Source: Xiamenia xianingshaonis (GTDB lineage Bacteria; Actinomycetota; Coriobacteriia; Coriobacteriales; Eggerthellaceae). Taken from it: a DNA stretch of 64,000 nt. How positions within the stretch are numbered: the first letter of the stretch is position 1; each line of letters begins with the position of its first letter. The stretch is from assembly GCF_017945865.1 (NCBI RefSeq), contig NZ_CP072829.1:2108001-2172000 (forward strand), given 5' to 3'. This document shows positions 52,713-61,930 of the stretch, in pieces. Made by a program: the position numbers and the translations under genes. The notes under the pieces were generated by a model, which saw nothing but the letters and a program-made list of their open reading frames with translations, did not search any database and had not been told where the DNA came from.

Positions 52713-52966
52713 ATATGGAGGAATTGTGTGTTGGAGATTATTGAGGGGCTAGTTTGATGGTCTTGCATCAATTCCCACACTCCAGGCGGTTTTTGCATAT
52801 CCTTCGAGGGCAGTTGGTGCCAGTTTGTGGCATTTGGGGCGAAAAGCTGTCGAAAAGGCGCCGAATCATTGCTGCTTTTAGGCGAGAAGAGGCTTCTGTT
52901 CCTAGAAAAGATGCAACGTGGCACTAAAACAGCCCCTAAAATCTCCAGTACATATTTTGCACATAT
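52713..52966. repeat. Inverted-repeat element, copy C
   Basis: The most diverged copy: left end GGAGGAATTGTGTGTTGGAG, right end TAAAATCTCCAGTACATATT. The sub-terminal CTTGCATCA and GATGCAA are also complementary. The central palindrome seen in copies A and B is lost. It lies within the 610-bp gene-free spacer between hypA and hypB. The rest of that spacer shows no gene. Confidence 0.8.
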
Positions 52967-53120
52967 TCTAGCGCATCGGGATATGCAAATTCAGCGTAGC
53001 TTTATGCAAAACCGCGAAAATCGACGTCAGCAAAGTACGAACAAGGCAGCTGCGGCAGAAAAAGCGGCCGCCGGCGCTGAAATCCTGCGACGCGACAACG
53101 CCGCCGGGTTAGTCGTCGGG

Positions 53121-53477
53121 TTAGTCATCAGGCAGGTCGACCTCGATCGAGTCGATGTGCAGCTCGCGACCGGCCAGCAGTTCGAGTGCGAACGAATCGC
53201 ACTGGGGACAGAACATGTGAAAGCGGTCGTGGTCGAACTCGGCGCCGCATGCGAGGCAGCAGCTGTGCGGCTTTACCATGGTGATCAGGAGTTTTGCGCC
53301 GTCGAACAGCTCGTTTTGCTCCGAAAGCGCCTCGAAGGCGAATTCGAGCGCGTCGGGGATGGCCTCAGTCATCTCGCCGACCGTCAACCGCACCTCCAAG
53401 ACGCGCGTCGCCCCGGCATCGCGCGCGGCTGTCTCAACCGACTCCATAACGCCCGTCATGATTCCCAGTTCGTGCAT
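53121..53477 (-). CDS. hypA: Hydrogenase nickel incorporation protein HypA
   Basis: A 118-residue nickel chaperone. The nickel-binding N-terminus MHELGI is intact (His2), and the zinc loop has two pairs of cysteines (CLAC and CPQC, about 16 residues apart). Length fits the family. GGGAGGCC precedes the ATG. Together with hypB it implies that the organism makes a nickel-iron hydrogenase encoded elsewhere. Confidence 0.95.
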   Translation of the reverse strand: MHELGIMTGVMESVETAARDAGATRVLEVRLTVGEMTEAIPDALEFAFEALSEQNELFDGAKLLITMVKPHSCCLACGAEFDHDRFHMFCPQCDSFALELLAGRELHIDSIEVDLPDD

Positions 53478-53632
53478 CCTGGCCTCCCTCTTCGCATGAT
53501 TTTGCCCCTATCATACCAAGTCGGCGCGATGCCGAACCCCCGCTGCCCGCTCCGCGCGACAGCGGCGCGGCAGACGGACCGTCCTGCTGTCACGCGCCGC
53601 CGCCCGCCGCCTCCCAAATGGACAGCAACACG

Positions 53633-53672
53633 AAAAAACCGGCTGGCTGGTTTCGCAACCGCCAAGCCGGCC
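53633..53672 (-). terminator. Terminator of ddl
   Basis: On the minus strand a long imperfect stem (GCCGGCTTGGCGGTT against AACCAGCCAGCCGGT) with loop GCGA is followed by TTTTTTCG, some 80 bases after the ddl stop. Confidence 0.85.
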
Positions 53673-53751
53673 TTTCACCCCTGCTTCAACCGCGCAGGCT
53701 GGCACCGCCTACTGCCACGCGCTGCCACGCCGCCTGCGCTGCCACATGCTG

Positions 53752-54747
53752 CTAGCGTTCGACGGCCACCTGCACCAGTTCGTCGAGCACGGCCGACAGC
53801 GACAAGCCCGCTGCCTGGCACGCCGTCGGGAACAGTGAGTTTTCCGCCATGCCGGGAGAGACGTTTACTTCGAACACCTTCGCTTCGGCCCCGTCCCAGA
53901 TCATGTCGATGCGGGCCAGGTCGCGGGCGTTGTAGGCGCGGTACACCTCAAGCGCGGCACGCTCCACTTCGGCGCGGATCGCCTGCGCGTCGGCCTCGTC
54001 GGGCGACAGCGATTCCAGCCGCACCGGACAGAAATAATCCACCATGCCAGACGTCATGCGGGCCTGCGTGTCGAACATGGCCGTCTTCTTGACGATTTCC
54101 ACCGGCGGCAGCGCGTGCGCGTCCCAACCGTTGCCCAACACCGAAACGGCCAGCTCAACGCCGTCGACCCACTGCTCGATGACCACGGCCTCGTCAAAGG
54201 CGAGCGCATCGAGAATAGCCTCGCCCAGCTCTTCGGCGCAGCTGACCTTGTGCACGCCCATGGCCGATCCGCCGCGCGCCGGCTTCACGCACACGGGAAA
54301 ACCCCCGATCACGCGCTCGGGAATCAGATCGAGCGCCGTCGCCGCGCCCATGTCCTTGAACGCGTCGCGAGCGATGTAGAGACCCTGCGGCCACGACGCG
54401 ATGGGCGCCTCGCCCGTGATGGCGCGATACGTCGCCATCTGCGAGTGCATCGAGTCCTTGTTCCACGCCTTTTGGCACACGAACCCAGGCGACCCGACGA
54501 AAGGCACGTCCAAAAACTCAAGCAGGCTTTGAATGGTGCCGTCCTCACCGTGCTTGCCGTGAAGCGCGCTGTAGCACACGTCCGGACGCTCGCTGCGAAG
54601 GGTGGGCACCAGATCGCCCGTTGTGTCGAGCGGGATGACCTTGTGCCCGGCAGCCTCGAGCGCCTCGCACACATTCTTGCCGCTGGCCAGGGAAAACTCG
54701 CGCTCAAACGACGCGCCGCCCATCAGCACTGCCACTTTCAGACCCAT
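53752..54747 (-). CDS. ddl: D-alanine--D-alanine ligase (ATP-grasp)
   Basis: A 331-residue ATP-grasp enzyme that makes the D-Ala-D-Ala end of peptidoglycan precursors. Motifs: VAVLMGGASFEREFSLASG at the start, ALHGKHGEDGTIQ, CVKPARGGSAMGV, and the metal-binding end VFEVNVSPGMAENS. The usual family motif EVNTxPGMT reads EVNVSPGMAEN, and the usual GSSxGxS loop reads GGSAMGV, so it departs from standard Ddl. A D-Ala-D-X ligase or a ligase with another acceptor is possible. AAGGAGG precedes the ATG. It is 105 bp behind the aminotransferase on the same strand. Confidence 0.88.
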   Translation of the reverse strand: MGLKVAVLMGGASFEREFSLASGKNVCEALEAAGHKVIPLDTTGDLVPTLRSERPDVCYSALHGKHGEDGTIQSLLEFLDVPFVGSPGFVCQKAWNKDSMHSQMATYRAITGEAPIASWPQGLYIARDAFKDMGAATALDLIPERVIGGFPVCVKPARGGSAMGVHKVSCAEELGEAILDALAFDEAVVIEQWVDGVELAVSVLGNGWDAHALPPVEIVKKTAMFDTQARMTSGMVDYFCPVRLESLSPDEADAQAIRAEVERAALEVYRAYNARDLARIDMIWDGAEAKVFEVNVSPGMAENSLFPTACQAAGLSLSAVLDELVQVAVER

Positions 54748-54852
54748 TTTTCCTCCTTACCGGCCCTGGCGGACCAGATTGTTAGCCTCATGCAACATTC
54801 GGAAGGCGCTGCGGCAAAAACCCTTCGGCGGGCTTGCCGCATGCCGCGTTCG

Positions 54853-56127
54853 CTACGCTTCCTCCGGCACCTTGATGGCGCCCGCCGCGATGAACGCGCG
54901 GTACAAATCCAGCCGGTCTTGGATCGCGCCCGCCAGCCGACGGATGGCCTCGGCGATCTTTTCCGGCGTCTCGTAGCTGAAGTTGATGCGCATCGAGTTG
55001 CGACCCGTCTTCCCATCAGGGAAAAAGCTGTTGCCCGGCACGTACGTCACGCCGGCCTCCAGCGCTTCGGACAGCATGGAGTCGGTGTCGAAATACGGCG
55101 GCAGCGTCACCCATACGAAAAAGCCGCCCTCGGGATGCGTCCAGCTGGCCTCCGGCGGGAAGAACTCGTCCAGCGCAGCCAGCATGGCGTCGCGCCGTTC
55201 GCGGTACACCTTCACGAACCCTTGCAGCGTGCGCTCCCACGGCGTGTCGACGAAATAGTGCTCGACCACCACCTGGTTCATCGCACTGCCGCACAGGTCG
55301 GTTCCCTGTTTCACCAGGTTGATGCGGGCAAGCACCGTTTTCGGCGCCACGATCCAACCCGTGCGCAGGCCGGGCGCGAACGTTTTCGACACCGTGCCCA
55401 AATACACCACGTCGCTGTCGAGCGCCTTCAGCGGCACCATGTGGCCGCCATCGTAGCGCAGGCGGCCGTACGGATCGTCCTCCACGACGAAGAAGCCGTA
55501 TTCGTGCGACAGCTCCAGCAGCCGCTTGCGACGCTCCATCGACATGGTCACGCCGCCGGGATTTTGGAAGTTGGGAATGGTGTAGCAGAACTTCAGCCGA
55601 GGATTGCCCTTGCCGATAGTTTTCAGCTCGGCTTCCAGCAAGTCCATGCGCATGCCGTCTTCGTCGAAGGGGATGCAGCGCACGTCGGGCTGATAGGCGG
55701 AAAACGCCTGTAGGGCGCCGAGGTACGTGGGGCCTTCGGCGATGATGATGTCGCTCGGATTGATGAACGTCTTCGCCAGCAGGTCGAGCGCTTGCTGAGC
55801 CCCGCTCGTTAACAGTACTTGGTCCGGTTTCACGCGCACGCCGATGTCGCGCATGAGGTCGCACACCACGCGCCGGGTGGATGCCAGGCCGTCCGTCGGG
55901 CCGTACTGCAGCGCGATCGCCCGTTCGTCGCGCAGGGCAGCACCCATGGCCGCTTCAAGCGCCGAAGCGGGCAGCAGCGAAACGTCGGGCATGCCGCCTG
56001 ACAGCGAGATGACGTCGGCCCTGGTAGCAGCCGAAAACAGATCGCGCACGGCCGAAGAGCGCATCACGCGCACGCGATCGGCGATGGCGTCGTTGGTTTC
56101 GTCAAAGGCGAGATGAGCAGTCGTCAT
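54853..56127 (-). CDS. PLP-dependent aminotransferase, class I fold (2-aminoadipate type)
   Basis: A 424-residue fold-type I aminotransferase. SLSGGMPD at the start, LLTSGAQQALDLLAKTF, YTIPNFQNPGGVTMS, VVEDDPYGRLRYDG and the lysine site GTVSKTFAPGLRTGW place it in the MocR-tail/LysN/ARO8-like group, which acts on 2-aminoadipate, branched-chain or aromatic amino acids. No DNA-binding domain is attached. The ATG has GAAGGAGG upstream and overlaps the end of the preceding gene by 26 bases, so translation is coupled. Substrate unknown. Confidence 0.92.
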   Translation of the reverse strand: MTTAHLAFDETNDAIADRVRVMRSSAVRDLFSAATRADVISLSGGMPDVSLLPASALEAAMGAALRDERAIALQYGPTDGLASTRRVVCDLMRDIGVRVKPDQVLLTSGAQQALDLLAKTFINPSDIIIAEGPTYLGALQAFSAYQPDVRCIPFDEDGMRMDLLEAELKTIGKGNPRLKFCYTIPNFQNPGGVTMSMERRKRLLELSHEYGFFVVEDDPYGRLRYDGGHMVPLKALDSDVVYLGTVSKTFAPGLRTGWIVAPKTVLARINLVKQGTDLCGSAMNQVVVEHYFVDTPWERTLQGFVKVYRERRDAMLAALDEFFPPEASWTHPEGGFFVWVTLPPYFDTDSMLSEALEAGVTYVPGNSFFPDGKTGRNSMRINFSYETPEKIAEAIRRLAGAIQDRLDLYRAFIAAGAIKVPEEA

Positions 56128-56647
56128 AGACGCCCTCCTTCACAAGATGATTCACCGCGCAGACAGCGTCGCGAAACGACCGCAGCGCCGTCAGATCGTC
56201 GGTGTAGCTTACTTCCACGACCGCATGGCCCGCGAAACGGTCGACCCATTCCGTGGTGCCTACGTACATGGTAGATTTTTTCGCGGCGGCCCGAAACGGC
56301 GGGGCGGCCTCTCCGGCGCGATTTGCCCCATGGACGGAGCTGGCAGACGGCAACGGTTCGGCAACGGCGGCGGCTTGGGCGGCTTGGCGCACCTGCGCGT
56401 CGATGACGAGGTGTTCCACCAGATGCGGCAGCGACGTGTGGTCGGCCACGGCCGCGAACGTGTCGCCCTCGTCGTTGACGCACGCGTGATCGAGCAGCGT
56501 CGGATAGTCGGCCAGAACGCGCCGCACGAGCCCCGGCGACGTGATTGTGGGCGCCGAAGGAGAAACCCGCAGGTCACAGACGATTCTGTCCGGACGAACC
56601 GTCAGCCGCTCAATGACGAGCGCATCCGGAGAACTACCAAGCGCCAT
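56102..56647 (-). CDS. Stand-alone protein resembling the cyanophycin synthetase N-domain
   Basis: A 181-residue cytoplasmic protein. By motif it resembles the N-terminal domain of cyanophycin synthetase: DYPTLLDHACVN, then TSLPHLVEHLVIDAQ with H75-x-x-E78-H79, and a final beta-alpha unit AVVEVSYTDDLTALRSFRDAV. In cyanophycin synthetase this domain binds the polymer and, in some, the HxxEH residues make a cryptic peptidase. The ATP-grasp and Mur-ligase domains are absent here. It overlaps the gene before (14 bases) and the aminotransferase after (26 bases). The homology is by eye and should be treated as a hypothesis; the gene itself is well supported by coupling. Confidence 0.7.
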   Translation of the reverse strand: MALGSSPDALVIERLTVRPDRIVCDLRVSPSAPTITSPGLVRRVLADYPTLLDHACVNDEGDTFAAVADHTSLPHLVEHLVIDAQVRQAAQAAAVAEPLPSASSVHGANRAGEAAPPFRAAAKKSTMYVGTTEWVDRFAGHAVVEVSYTDDLTALRSFRDAVCAVNHLVKEGVYDDCSSRL

Positions 56648-58355
56648 AGGCAGAACCATCGCCGGTGCCGTCGTCGTAGACGGCCGTGCCGGCAGCGTAA
56701 GGATCGACGTACCCGTCGGCATAGCCGCCATCGGTGTAGCCGCTATCCACGTAGCCGCCGTCCACGTAGCCGCTGGTGCCGGTGCCGTCGTCGTAGACGC
56801 CGCCAGCGTAAGGGTCACCGGCATAGGGGTCGACGGCGTAGGGATCGCCGCCGGTGCCGTAGGCCGAGCCGTCCGCGCCTGTCGCGCCGGTGCCCGCATC
56901 GTACGAGCCGTCGGCATACCCGCCGTCGTAGGTCGTCCCGTCGCCGGAAGCGCCGGGGTCGACGGCACCGCCGTTCGCGCCGCTGTCGGATGTCGACCCG
57001 TTGCCCCCGGTCGTCGGCGCCTTTTCGCCTTCTGCACCGGTCGCGGCATCGCTCGCGCCGCTGTTGGCCGCCTTCTTCGCTTCCGCCGCCTTCTTCGCCG
57101 CTTCCTCCTGCGCCTTCGCTTCGGCCTTTTCCGCTTCGCGCTGGCTGTTGTCCTCCTGCCGCGCCGCTGCCAGCTCTTCTTCGCTGGTCGGCTCAAAGGT
57201 CAGCTCGTTGTCGTCGGAGACCTTGTCGAGGGCAGTCACGCCCGACTGTCCTGCAAAAGCGTCGGGAATCGAGCCTGTGACCTGGCCGAACAGCGCCGCA
57301 AACGTCCATGGGACATCCTCTGCCAGCGTCGAGAACCACGTGTAGTCGGGCCCGTCGACAATGAACAGCTGTTGCCGATCGAGCGAGAAGCGGTAGCGCC
57401 CCTGGCCCTCGAGGTTGCCGAACGTGTACGAGATGGTTTTCGCCATCGGGTCGAGCGTGTAACGGTAGACCACGTCGTCGGACAGCTCCAGGTATTCGCT
57501 GTTGATGATGACCTGGGTGTCCGTGTCGTTGGCGCTCCACGTGCCCTGAAAATCGGCGGCGTCGTCATAGCGCCACCAGCGGTTCCACGCGAGCACGGCG
57601 GAAAGCGCCAGCAGGCAGACGACCAACAGGCCAAGAAGAATCGGGATGACGCCGCGCTTGCGCCGGCGGACGGGCTTCGCAGAAGCAGAAGGGCCGTCTG
57701 CGGGCGAGGTCGACGCAGAACGGGACGATGCGGCGTCGGCGGAAGCGGCGGAGGCGGCGGAAGGCTCGCCCGCCGCGCTAGACTCCGGCGCCGCGCCCAT
57801 GATCTGGGTCGATGCGGAACGGGACGAGCGGCGCTTCGGGGAGGCCGGCATCGCCTTGGTACCGGCGGGGCGGCGAGGCGGGACGTCGGCAGCGGAAGCG
57901 CCTCCCGAGGGTGCGGCGGGGGTGGTGCTTCCGGAAGTGCTGGTACTAGCTGCGGTGGAGGTGGTGGCGGGGGAGGTACTTCCAGATGCGGGGGTACCCC
58001 CTGCGGCGGTAGTACTCTTAGGAGCGATGGTACCTTCTGTGGTGGTGATACCTCGCGAGGCGGCGGTACTTCCTGCAGCGGTGGTACCACCCGAAGTGGC
58101 AGTACCTTCCGTGACGGCAGCGGCCTGGGCGGCGCCAGCAGCTTGGGAGGCACTGGCCTTCCCAATGCTGGCTCGACCTGCGGCGTTAGCCTTCCCGGCG
58201 GCGGCCTTTCCCGGGGCGCTGGCCTTCCCCGCTTCCCCGGCTTCGGCCGCACCAATGGAAGACGCCGGCGTCGAAGCGGGCTTTGTCGCCTTCCCCCGCT
58301 TCGACGCCGTGCGCTTCGTTGGCTTCTTCTTGGTGTTCGCCGAGCCCTGAGCCAT
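56634..58355 (-). CDS. Low-complexity membrane-anchored protein
   Basis: A 573-residue protein with four parts. Residues 1-215 are Ala/Ser/Thr/Pro/Lys-rich and cytoplasmic. One membrane helix follows a RRRKRG stop (~218-240). An extracellular beta-type domain (~245-345) starts FQGTWSANDTDTQVIINSEYLEL and resembles lipocalin-like DUF5640 sequences. The tail (~350-573) has a Glu/Ala/Lys coiled segment and Gly/Tyr/Asp/Thr repeats (DPYAGDPYAGG, GYVDGGYVDSGYTDGG). The start codon overlaps the serS stop (TAATG). I cannot assign a function. The Tyr/Gly tail suggests an adhesive or wall-spanning surface role. Confidence 0.82.
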   Translation of the reverse strand: MAQGSANTKKKPTKRTASKRGKATKPASTPASSIGAAEAGEAGKASAPGKAAAGKANAAGRASIGKASASQAAGAAQAAAVTEGTATSGGTTAAGSTAASRGITTTEGTIAPKSTTAAGGTPASGSTSPATTSTAASTSTSGSTTPAAPSGGASAADVPPRRPAGTKAMPASPKRRSSRSASTQIMGAAPESSAAGEPSAASAASADAASSRSASTSPADGPSASAKPVRRRKRGVIPILLGLLVVCLLALSAVLAWNRWWRYDDAADFQGTWSANDTDTQVIINSEYLELSDDVVYRYTLDPMAKTISYTFGNLEGQGRYRFSLDRQQLFIVDGPDYTWFSTLAEDVPWTFAALFGQVTGSIPDAFAGQSGVTALDKVSDDNELTFEPTSEEELAAARQEDNSQREAEKAEAKAQEEAAKKAAEAKKAANSGASDAATGAEGEKAPTTGGNGSTSDSGANGGAVDPGASGDGTTYDGGYADGSYDAGTGATGADGSAYGTGGDPYAVDPYAGDPYAGGVYDDGTGTSGYVDGGYVDSGYTDGGYADGYVDPYAAGTAVYDDGTGDGSAYGAW

Positions 58356-59644
58356 TACTGCGCGGTGATGACCTCGACCCCGCCCATGTACGGGACCAGC
58401 ACGTCAGGCACCTTGATGGAGCCGTCGGCCTGTTGGTAGTTCTCGATGATGGCGGCCATGGTGCGCCCGACCGCCAAGCCCGACCCGTTCAGCGTGTGCA
58501 CATAGCGCGACCCCTTGAAGTTCTCCGGATCGCGGTACTTGATGTTCGCGCGACGCGCCTGGAAATCGGTGCAGTTCGAGCAGCTGGAGATTTCCTTGTA
58601 CCCGTTGTAGCTGGGCAGCCACACTTCCAGATCGTATGTCTTCGCAGCAGAAAAGCCCAGGTCACCGGTGCACAGGCAAATGACGCGATACGGCAGGCCC
58701 AACAGCTGCAGGATGTTCTCGGCGTCGGCCACCATGGATTCCAGCTCGTCGAAGCTCTCGTCGGGCTTGGCGTACTTCACCATCTCGACCTTGTCGAACT
58801 GATGCACGCGAATGAGCCCGCGCGTATCGCGGCCGGCGCTGCCCGCCTCTTCGCGGAAGCAGGGCGTGTAGCCGCAATAATGCAGCGGCAGATCCTTGCC
58901 GTCGAGCACCTCGCCCGCGTGGATGTTGGTCAGCTGCACCTCGGCCGTCGGGATGAGATAGAGCCCTTCGGTGGTGTGGAACAGGTCCTCTTCGAACTTC
59001 GGCAGCTGGCCCGTGCCCGTCAGCGTTTCGGCGTTGGCCATGGCCGGGCACCACCACTCCTTGTAGCCGCGCGAGGTGTGCGTGTCGGCCATGAAGTTGA
59101 TGAGCGCACGCTCCAGCCGAGCGCCCAGGCCGCCCAGCAGCACAAAGCGGCTGGCTGCCAGCTTGACGGCGCGGTCGGGATCCATAATGCCCAGCTCAGG
59201 ACCGAGGTCCCAGTGCGCCTGAGCCTCGAAGCCCTCCGCGGCGAAATCGCGCGGCGTGCCCCAGCGGCGCACTTCGGGGTTGTCGTTCTCGTCGTCGCCC
59301 ACCGGCGTGGTGTCGCTGGGCATGTTGGGAACCCTGAGCAGAAGCTCGGCCAGCGCGGCGTCGGCCTCCTTGCGCTTGGCCGTGAAGGCGGCGATTTCCT
59401 CGCGGATGACGTGCATGCGCTCCTTCGCGGTTTCGGCTTCAGCCGCATTGCCCTCTTGCATCAGCTTGCCGATGGACTTGGACAGCGTGTTGCGCTCATT
59501 TTGCAGCGCTTCTTCCTGGGCGATGGCCGCACGACGCGCCTCGTCCAATTCCGAAAAGCGAGCCGCGTCCCACGACGCATGGCGGTTCTCCATGGCCTGA
59601 GCCACGGCCTCTTGGTTGTCGCGAACAAACTTGACGTCGAGCAT
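58355..59644 (-). CDS. serS: Serine--tRNA ligase
   Basis: A 429-residue class II aminoacyl-tRNA synthetase. The N-terminal coiled-coil arm (to about residue 110) starts MLDVKFVRDNQEAVAQ; the catalytic domain has motif 2 FREEAGSAGRDTRGLIRVHQF and motif 3 GSGLAVGRTMAAIIENYQ, and TAEVQLTNIHAGE is typical. The ATG with GAGGAGAGGG is preferred over a codon seven earlier. It leads a run of four overlapping genes. TATACT (59781-59786, minus strand) is a possible -10. No T-box core sequence was found in its leader. Confidence 0.96.
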   Translation of the reverse strand: MLDVKFVRDNQEAVAQAMENRHASWDAARFSELDEARRAAIAQEEALQNERNTLSKSIGKLMQEGNAAEAETAKERMHVIREEIAAFTAKRKEADAALAELLLRVPNMPSDTTPVGDDENDNPEVRRWGTPRDFAAEGFEAQAHWDLGPELGIMDPDRAVKLAASRFVLLGGLGARLERALINFMADTHTSRGYKEWWCPAMANAETLTGTGQLPKFEEDLFHTTEGLYLIPTAEVQLTNIHAGEVLDGKDLPLHYCGYTPCFREEAGSAGRDTRGLIRVHQFDKVEMVKYAKPDESFDELESMVADAENILQLLGLPYRVICLCTGDLGFSAAKTYDLEVWLPSYNGYKEISSCSNCTDFQARRANIKYRDPENFKGSRYVHTLNGSGLAVGRTMAAIIENYQQADGSIKVPDVLVPYMGGVEVITAQ

Positions 59645-59964
59645 ATGCGTCCCTCTCCTCAGCATCGAACCTGGTCACAGGCGAGCGCTGCCAACCGCAG
59701 GCCACCGGTTGCACATCTGCGACGACCGGCCGCCCCGGGCTGTCGACAGCGCCGACCCGGTAAAAAACGATAGGGGTACCAGTATAGCGCCACAAGCAGA
59801 CGCCCACCCAAGATGCGCCGAATCATCATTGCGGGAGCAGGCCAAAGGGAGGGGAAGGGCGAAGGGGCGGACTGAGTAGAAGGCCGAAGGGGCAGCGGCC
59901 GGGCCACATCCCCTGGCATTTCCGCGTGTCAAAGCACCCGACCCCTGACACCCCTTACATCCCG

Positions 59965-60219
59965 ATGTGAAGGTTTTATGTGTTGGAGATTTTAGACCCT
60001 GTTTTCGCGCCTTTGCGCATCTTTTCTTATTATTCCCAGATAAGATAATAAGAAAATTCCGGATATATACCGTTATTTTTGCTGCCAAATTGGTCGGACT
60101 CCACCGTTTTCGCGCCTTTTCGCCCGTTTTCGGCTCGAAAAGGCACGAAAATCACCCGAAATGATGCGCGAAGCCCTTATTTTGGCCCTTAAAATCTCCA
60201 ACACACAGTTTCTTCATAT
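59965..60219. repeat. Inverted-repeat element, copy D
   Basis: Left end ATGTGAAGGTTTTATGTGTT then GGAGATTTTAG; right end CTTAAAATCTCCAACACACA then TTTCTTCATAT. The inner TGCGCATC/GATGCGCG pair is conserved. The centre has only a weak ATATAT palindrome. It lies in the 720-bp gene-free spacer between serS and the NlpC/P60 gene; the rest of that spacer, purine-rich near 59820-59910 and repetitive in CCGCGGC near 60260-60340, holds no gene. Confidence 0.85.
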
Positions 60220-60364
60220 TAGAAGTCGCACGCAGCAGGGCAGGAAGGGGTCTTGCCGCCGAAAGCCTGCGGCAATCGGAGTCTCGCGGCGGCCGGGGTC
60301 TTGCCGCCGGAACCCCGCGGCGTCCAAACTCCTGCAACCCCCGAAGCCTCTGCCCCCGCGCTCC

Positions 60365-61930
60365 CTACGACAGCAGCTGGCGGTAGACGTACTTGTTCGA
60401 GTACTTCGACGCCAGCGGGACGTACTGGCACTTCCCGCCAGGACCAGGCTCTTCGTAGATCATGCCGCCCCCGGCAAACAAGGCCGCGTGCTCGGACAGG
60501 TTCGGGTCGTAGTTCGGGGCCTGGTTGTAATACATCAGCACGATGTCGCCCGCCTGCGGGGACGACACCTCCACGCCGGCGTTCTGCATGGCATAGCTCG
60601 ACCGCCCCGGATCAAGCCCGATCTTCGAGTAGCAGTAATACACGAACCCCGAGCAGTCCATGCCCTTCTCCGGATCGAGGCCGCCCCACACGTACTTCAG
60701 CCCCAGCAGCGATTTCGCCGTCCTCATGAGGATGTTCACGGCCTCCTGCTTGTTGTGGCGCCCGTTCTTGTCCATGTACCAATACGTGCCGTCACCTGCG
60801 GGAACGCACGCCTGCTTCACCATGGCGCACGACCCGTCGAAGTAATACTGCTCGCCGCCGATCTTCTGCCAACCCATCGCGATGGTGTTGTTGTTGGCCG
60901 CGTCGCAGTAATAGGTGTTCTTGCCGATGGTCCGCCAGCCGTTCCAGCCTTGCGTCAGCTGGATGCGCGTGCCGCCGACCAGCTTGCCCGTTAGCGTCAC
61001 GCTCGATCCCGGCACGGTCATGGACGCGTTGTTGTGCGCGTCGACGTACCAGCCGGTCGGCTCGACGACGCCGCCTTCGTCCGCGAGATAGAACTGGGAG
61101 CCGGCGACGAACGGCTTCGTGACCATAGCGCACGACGTCTCGTCGAAGAAGCGGAGGGAGCCGCCGACGTACTGGAACCCGCGCAGCGCCGCGCCGGTCG
61201 AAGGATTCAGGAAGTAGGACGTGCGGCCCTTTTTCAGCCAGCCGGTGTGCATGGCTCCGCTGCCGTCAAGGTAGTACCAGTTTCCGGCATCCTCAAGCCA
61301 GCCCGTGCGCATGGCTCCGCTGTTTGCGTCGAAGTAATACTGGGTCTTGCCTACTTTTCCCCATCCGGTCTTCATGGCTCCGGACGAGGTCAGGTAGTAC
61401 CACTTTCCTTTTTGCTGCAGCCAGCCGGTCTGCATGGCGCCGCTGCCGTCGAGGTAGTACCACTTTCCGTCGATCTGCTGCCAGCCCGTGCGCATGGCGC
61501 CGCTGTTCGTGTCGAAGTAATACCAGGTCTTGCCCACTTTTCCCCAGCCGGTCTTCATGGCTCCGGACTTGGACAAGTAGTACCACTTCCCCTTTTGCTG
61601 CAGCCACCCGGTCTGCATGGCGCCGCTGCCGTCGAGGTAGTACCACTTTCCGTCGATCTGCTGCCAGCCGGTCAGCATATAGCCGGACTGGTCGAAGAGG
61701 TACCATTCCTTCGAAATGCTCTTCCAACCCGATTTCGGATAGCTGCCGTCGTCGTTCTGATACCACCAACGCTTGCCCGACTTCTTCCAACCAGCCTGGG
61801 CAGCATACGCTGTCTGCGGATTCGACGCCTCGCTGACCAGCGCCGTTGTTGCAGCTGCACCAGAACAAGCAGCGGCCACCACAACGGCGAGCGCGCTTTT
61901 GCCGACCCGTTGCCCCATGGATATGCTCAT
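60365..61930 (-). CDS. Cell-wall-repeat NlpC/P60 peptidoglycan hydrolase
   Basis: A 521-residue secreted hydrolase. After a signal peptide (cut near TAYAAQ, residue ~45) come some twelve cell-wall-binding repeats in tandem (~48-370; GWQQIDGKWYYLDGSGAMQTG and GWGKVGKTWYYFDTNSGAMRTG alternate and are nearly identical between copies). The C-terminal NlpC/P60 domain (~395-521) has the catalytic Cys in GMDCSGFVYYCYS and His in SEHAALFAGGG. Such enzymes cut gamma-D-Glu-diamino-acid bonds in peptidoglycan stems. The ATG follows AAAGGGTCGG. It is the third repeat-bearing wall enzyme of the window. Confidence 0.94.
   Translation of the reverse strand: MSISMGQRVGKSALAVVVAAACSGAAATTALVSEASNPQTAYAAQAGWKKSGKRWWYQNDDGSYPKSGWKSISKEWYLFDQSGYMLTGWQQIDGKWYYLDGSGAMQTGWLQQKGKWYYLSKSGAMKTGWGKVGKTWYYFDTNSGAMRTGWQQIDGKWYYLDGSGAMQTGWLQQKGKWYYLTSSGAMKTGWGKVGKTQYYFDANSGAMRTGWLEDAGNWYYLDGSGAMHTGWLKKGRTSYFLNPSTGAALRGFQYVGGSLRFFDETSCAMVTKPFVAGSQFYLADEGGVVEPTGWYVDAHNNASMTVPGSSVTLTGKLVGGTRIQLTQGWNGWRTIGKNTYYCDAANNNTIAMGWQKIGGEQYYFDGSCAMVKQACVPAGDGTYWYMDKNGRHNKQEAVNILMRTAKSLLGLKYVWGGLDPEKGMDCSGFVYYCYSKIGLDPGRSSYAMQNAGVEVSSPQAGDIVLMYYNQAPNYDPNLSEHAALFAGGGMIYEEPGPGGKCQYVPLASKYSNKYVYRQLLS

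Noticed and set aside
56541-58439. 632-codon plus-strand frame opposite the low-complexity membrane protein
   Set aside because: Gly/Arg/Val-rich mirror of a repetitive gene. The minus-strand reading has a membrane helix, coupled start and operon context; this one has none.
59650-59790. T-box leader before serS
   Set aside because: A GGTGGC word is visible, but the invariant GGGTGGNACCGCG core and specifier loop are absent.
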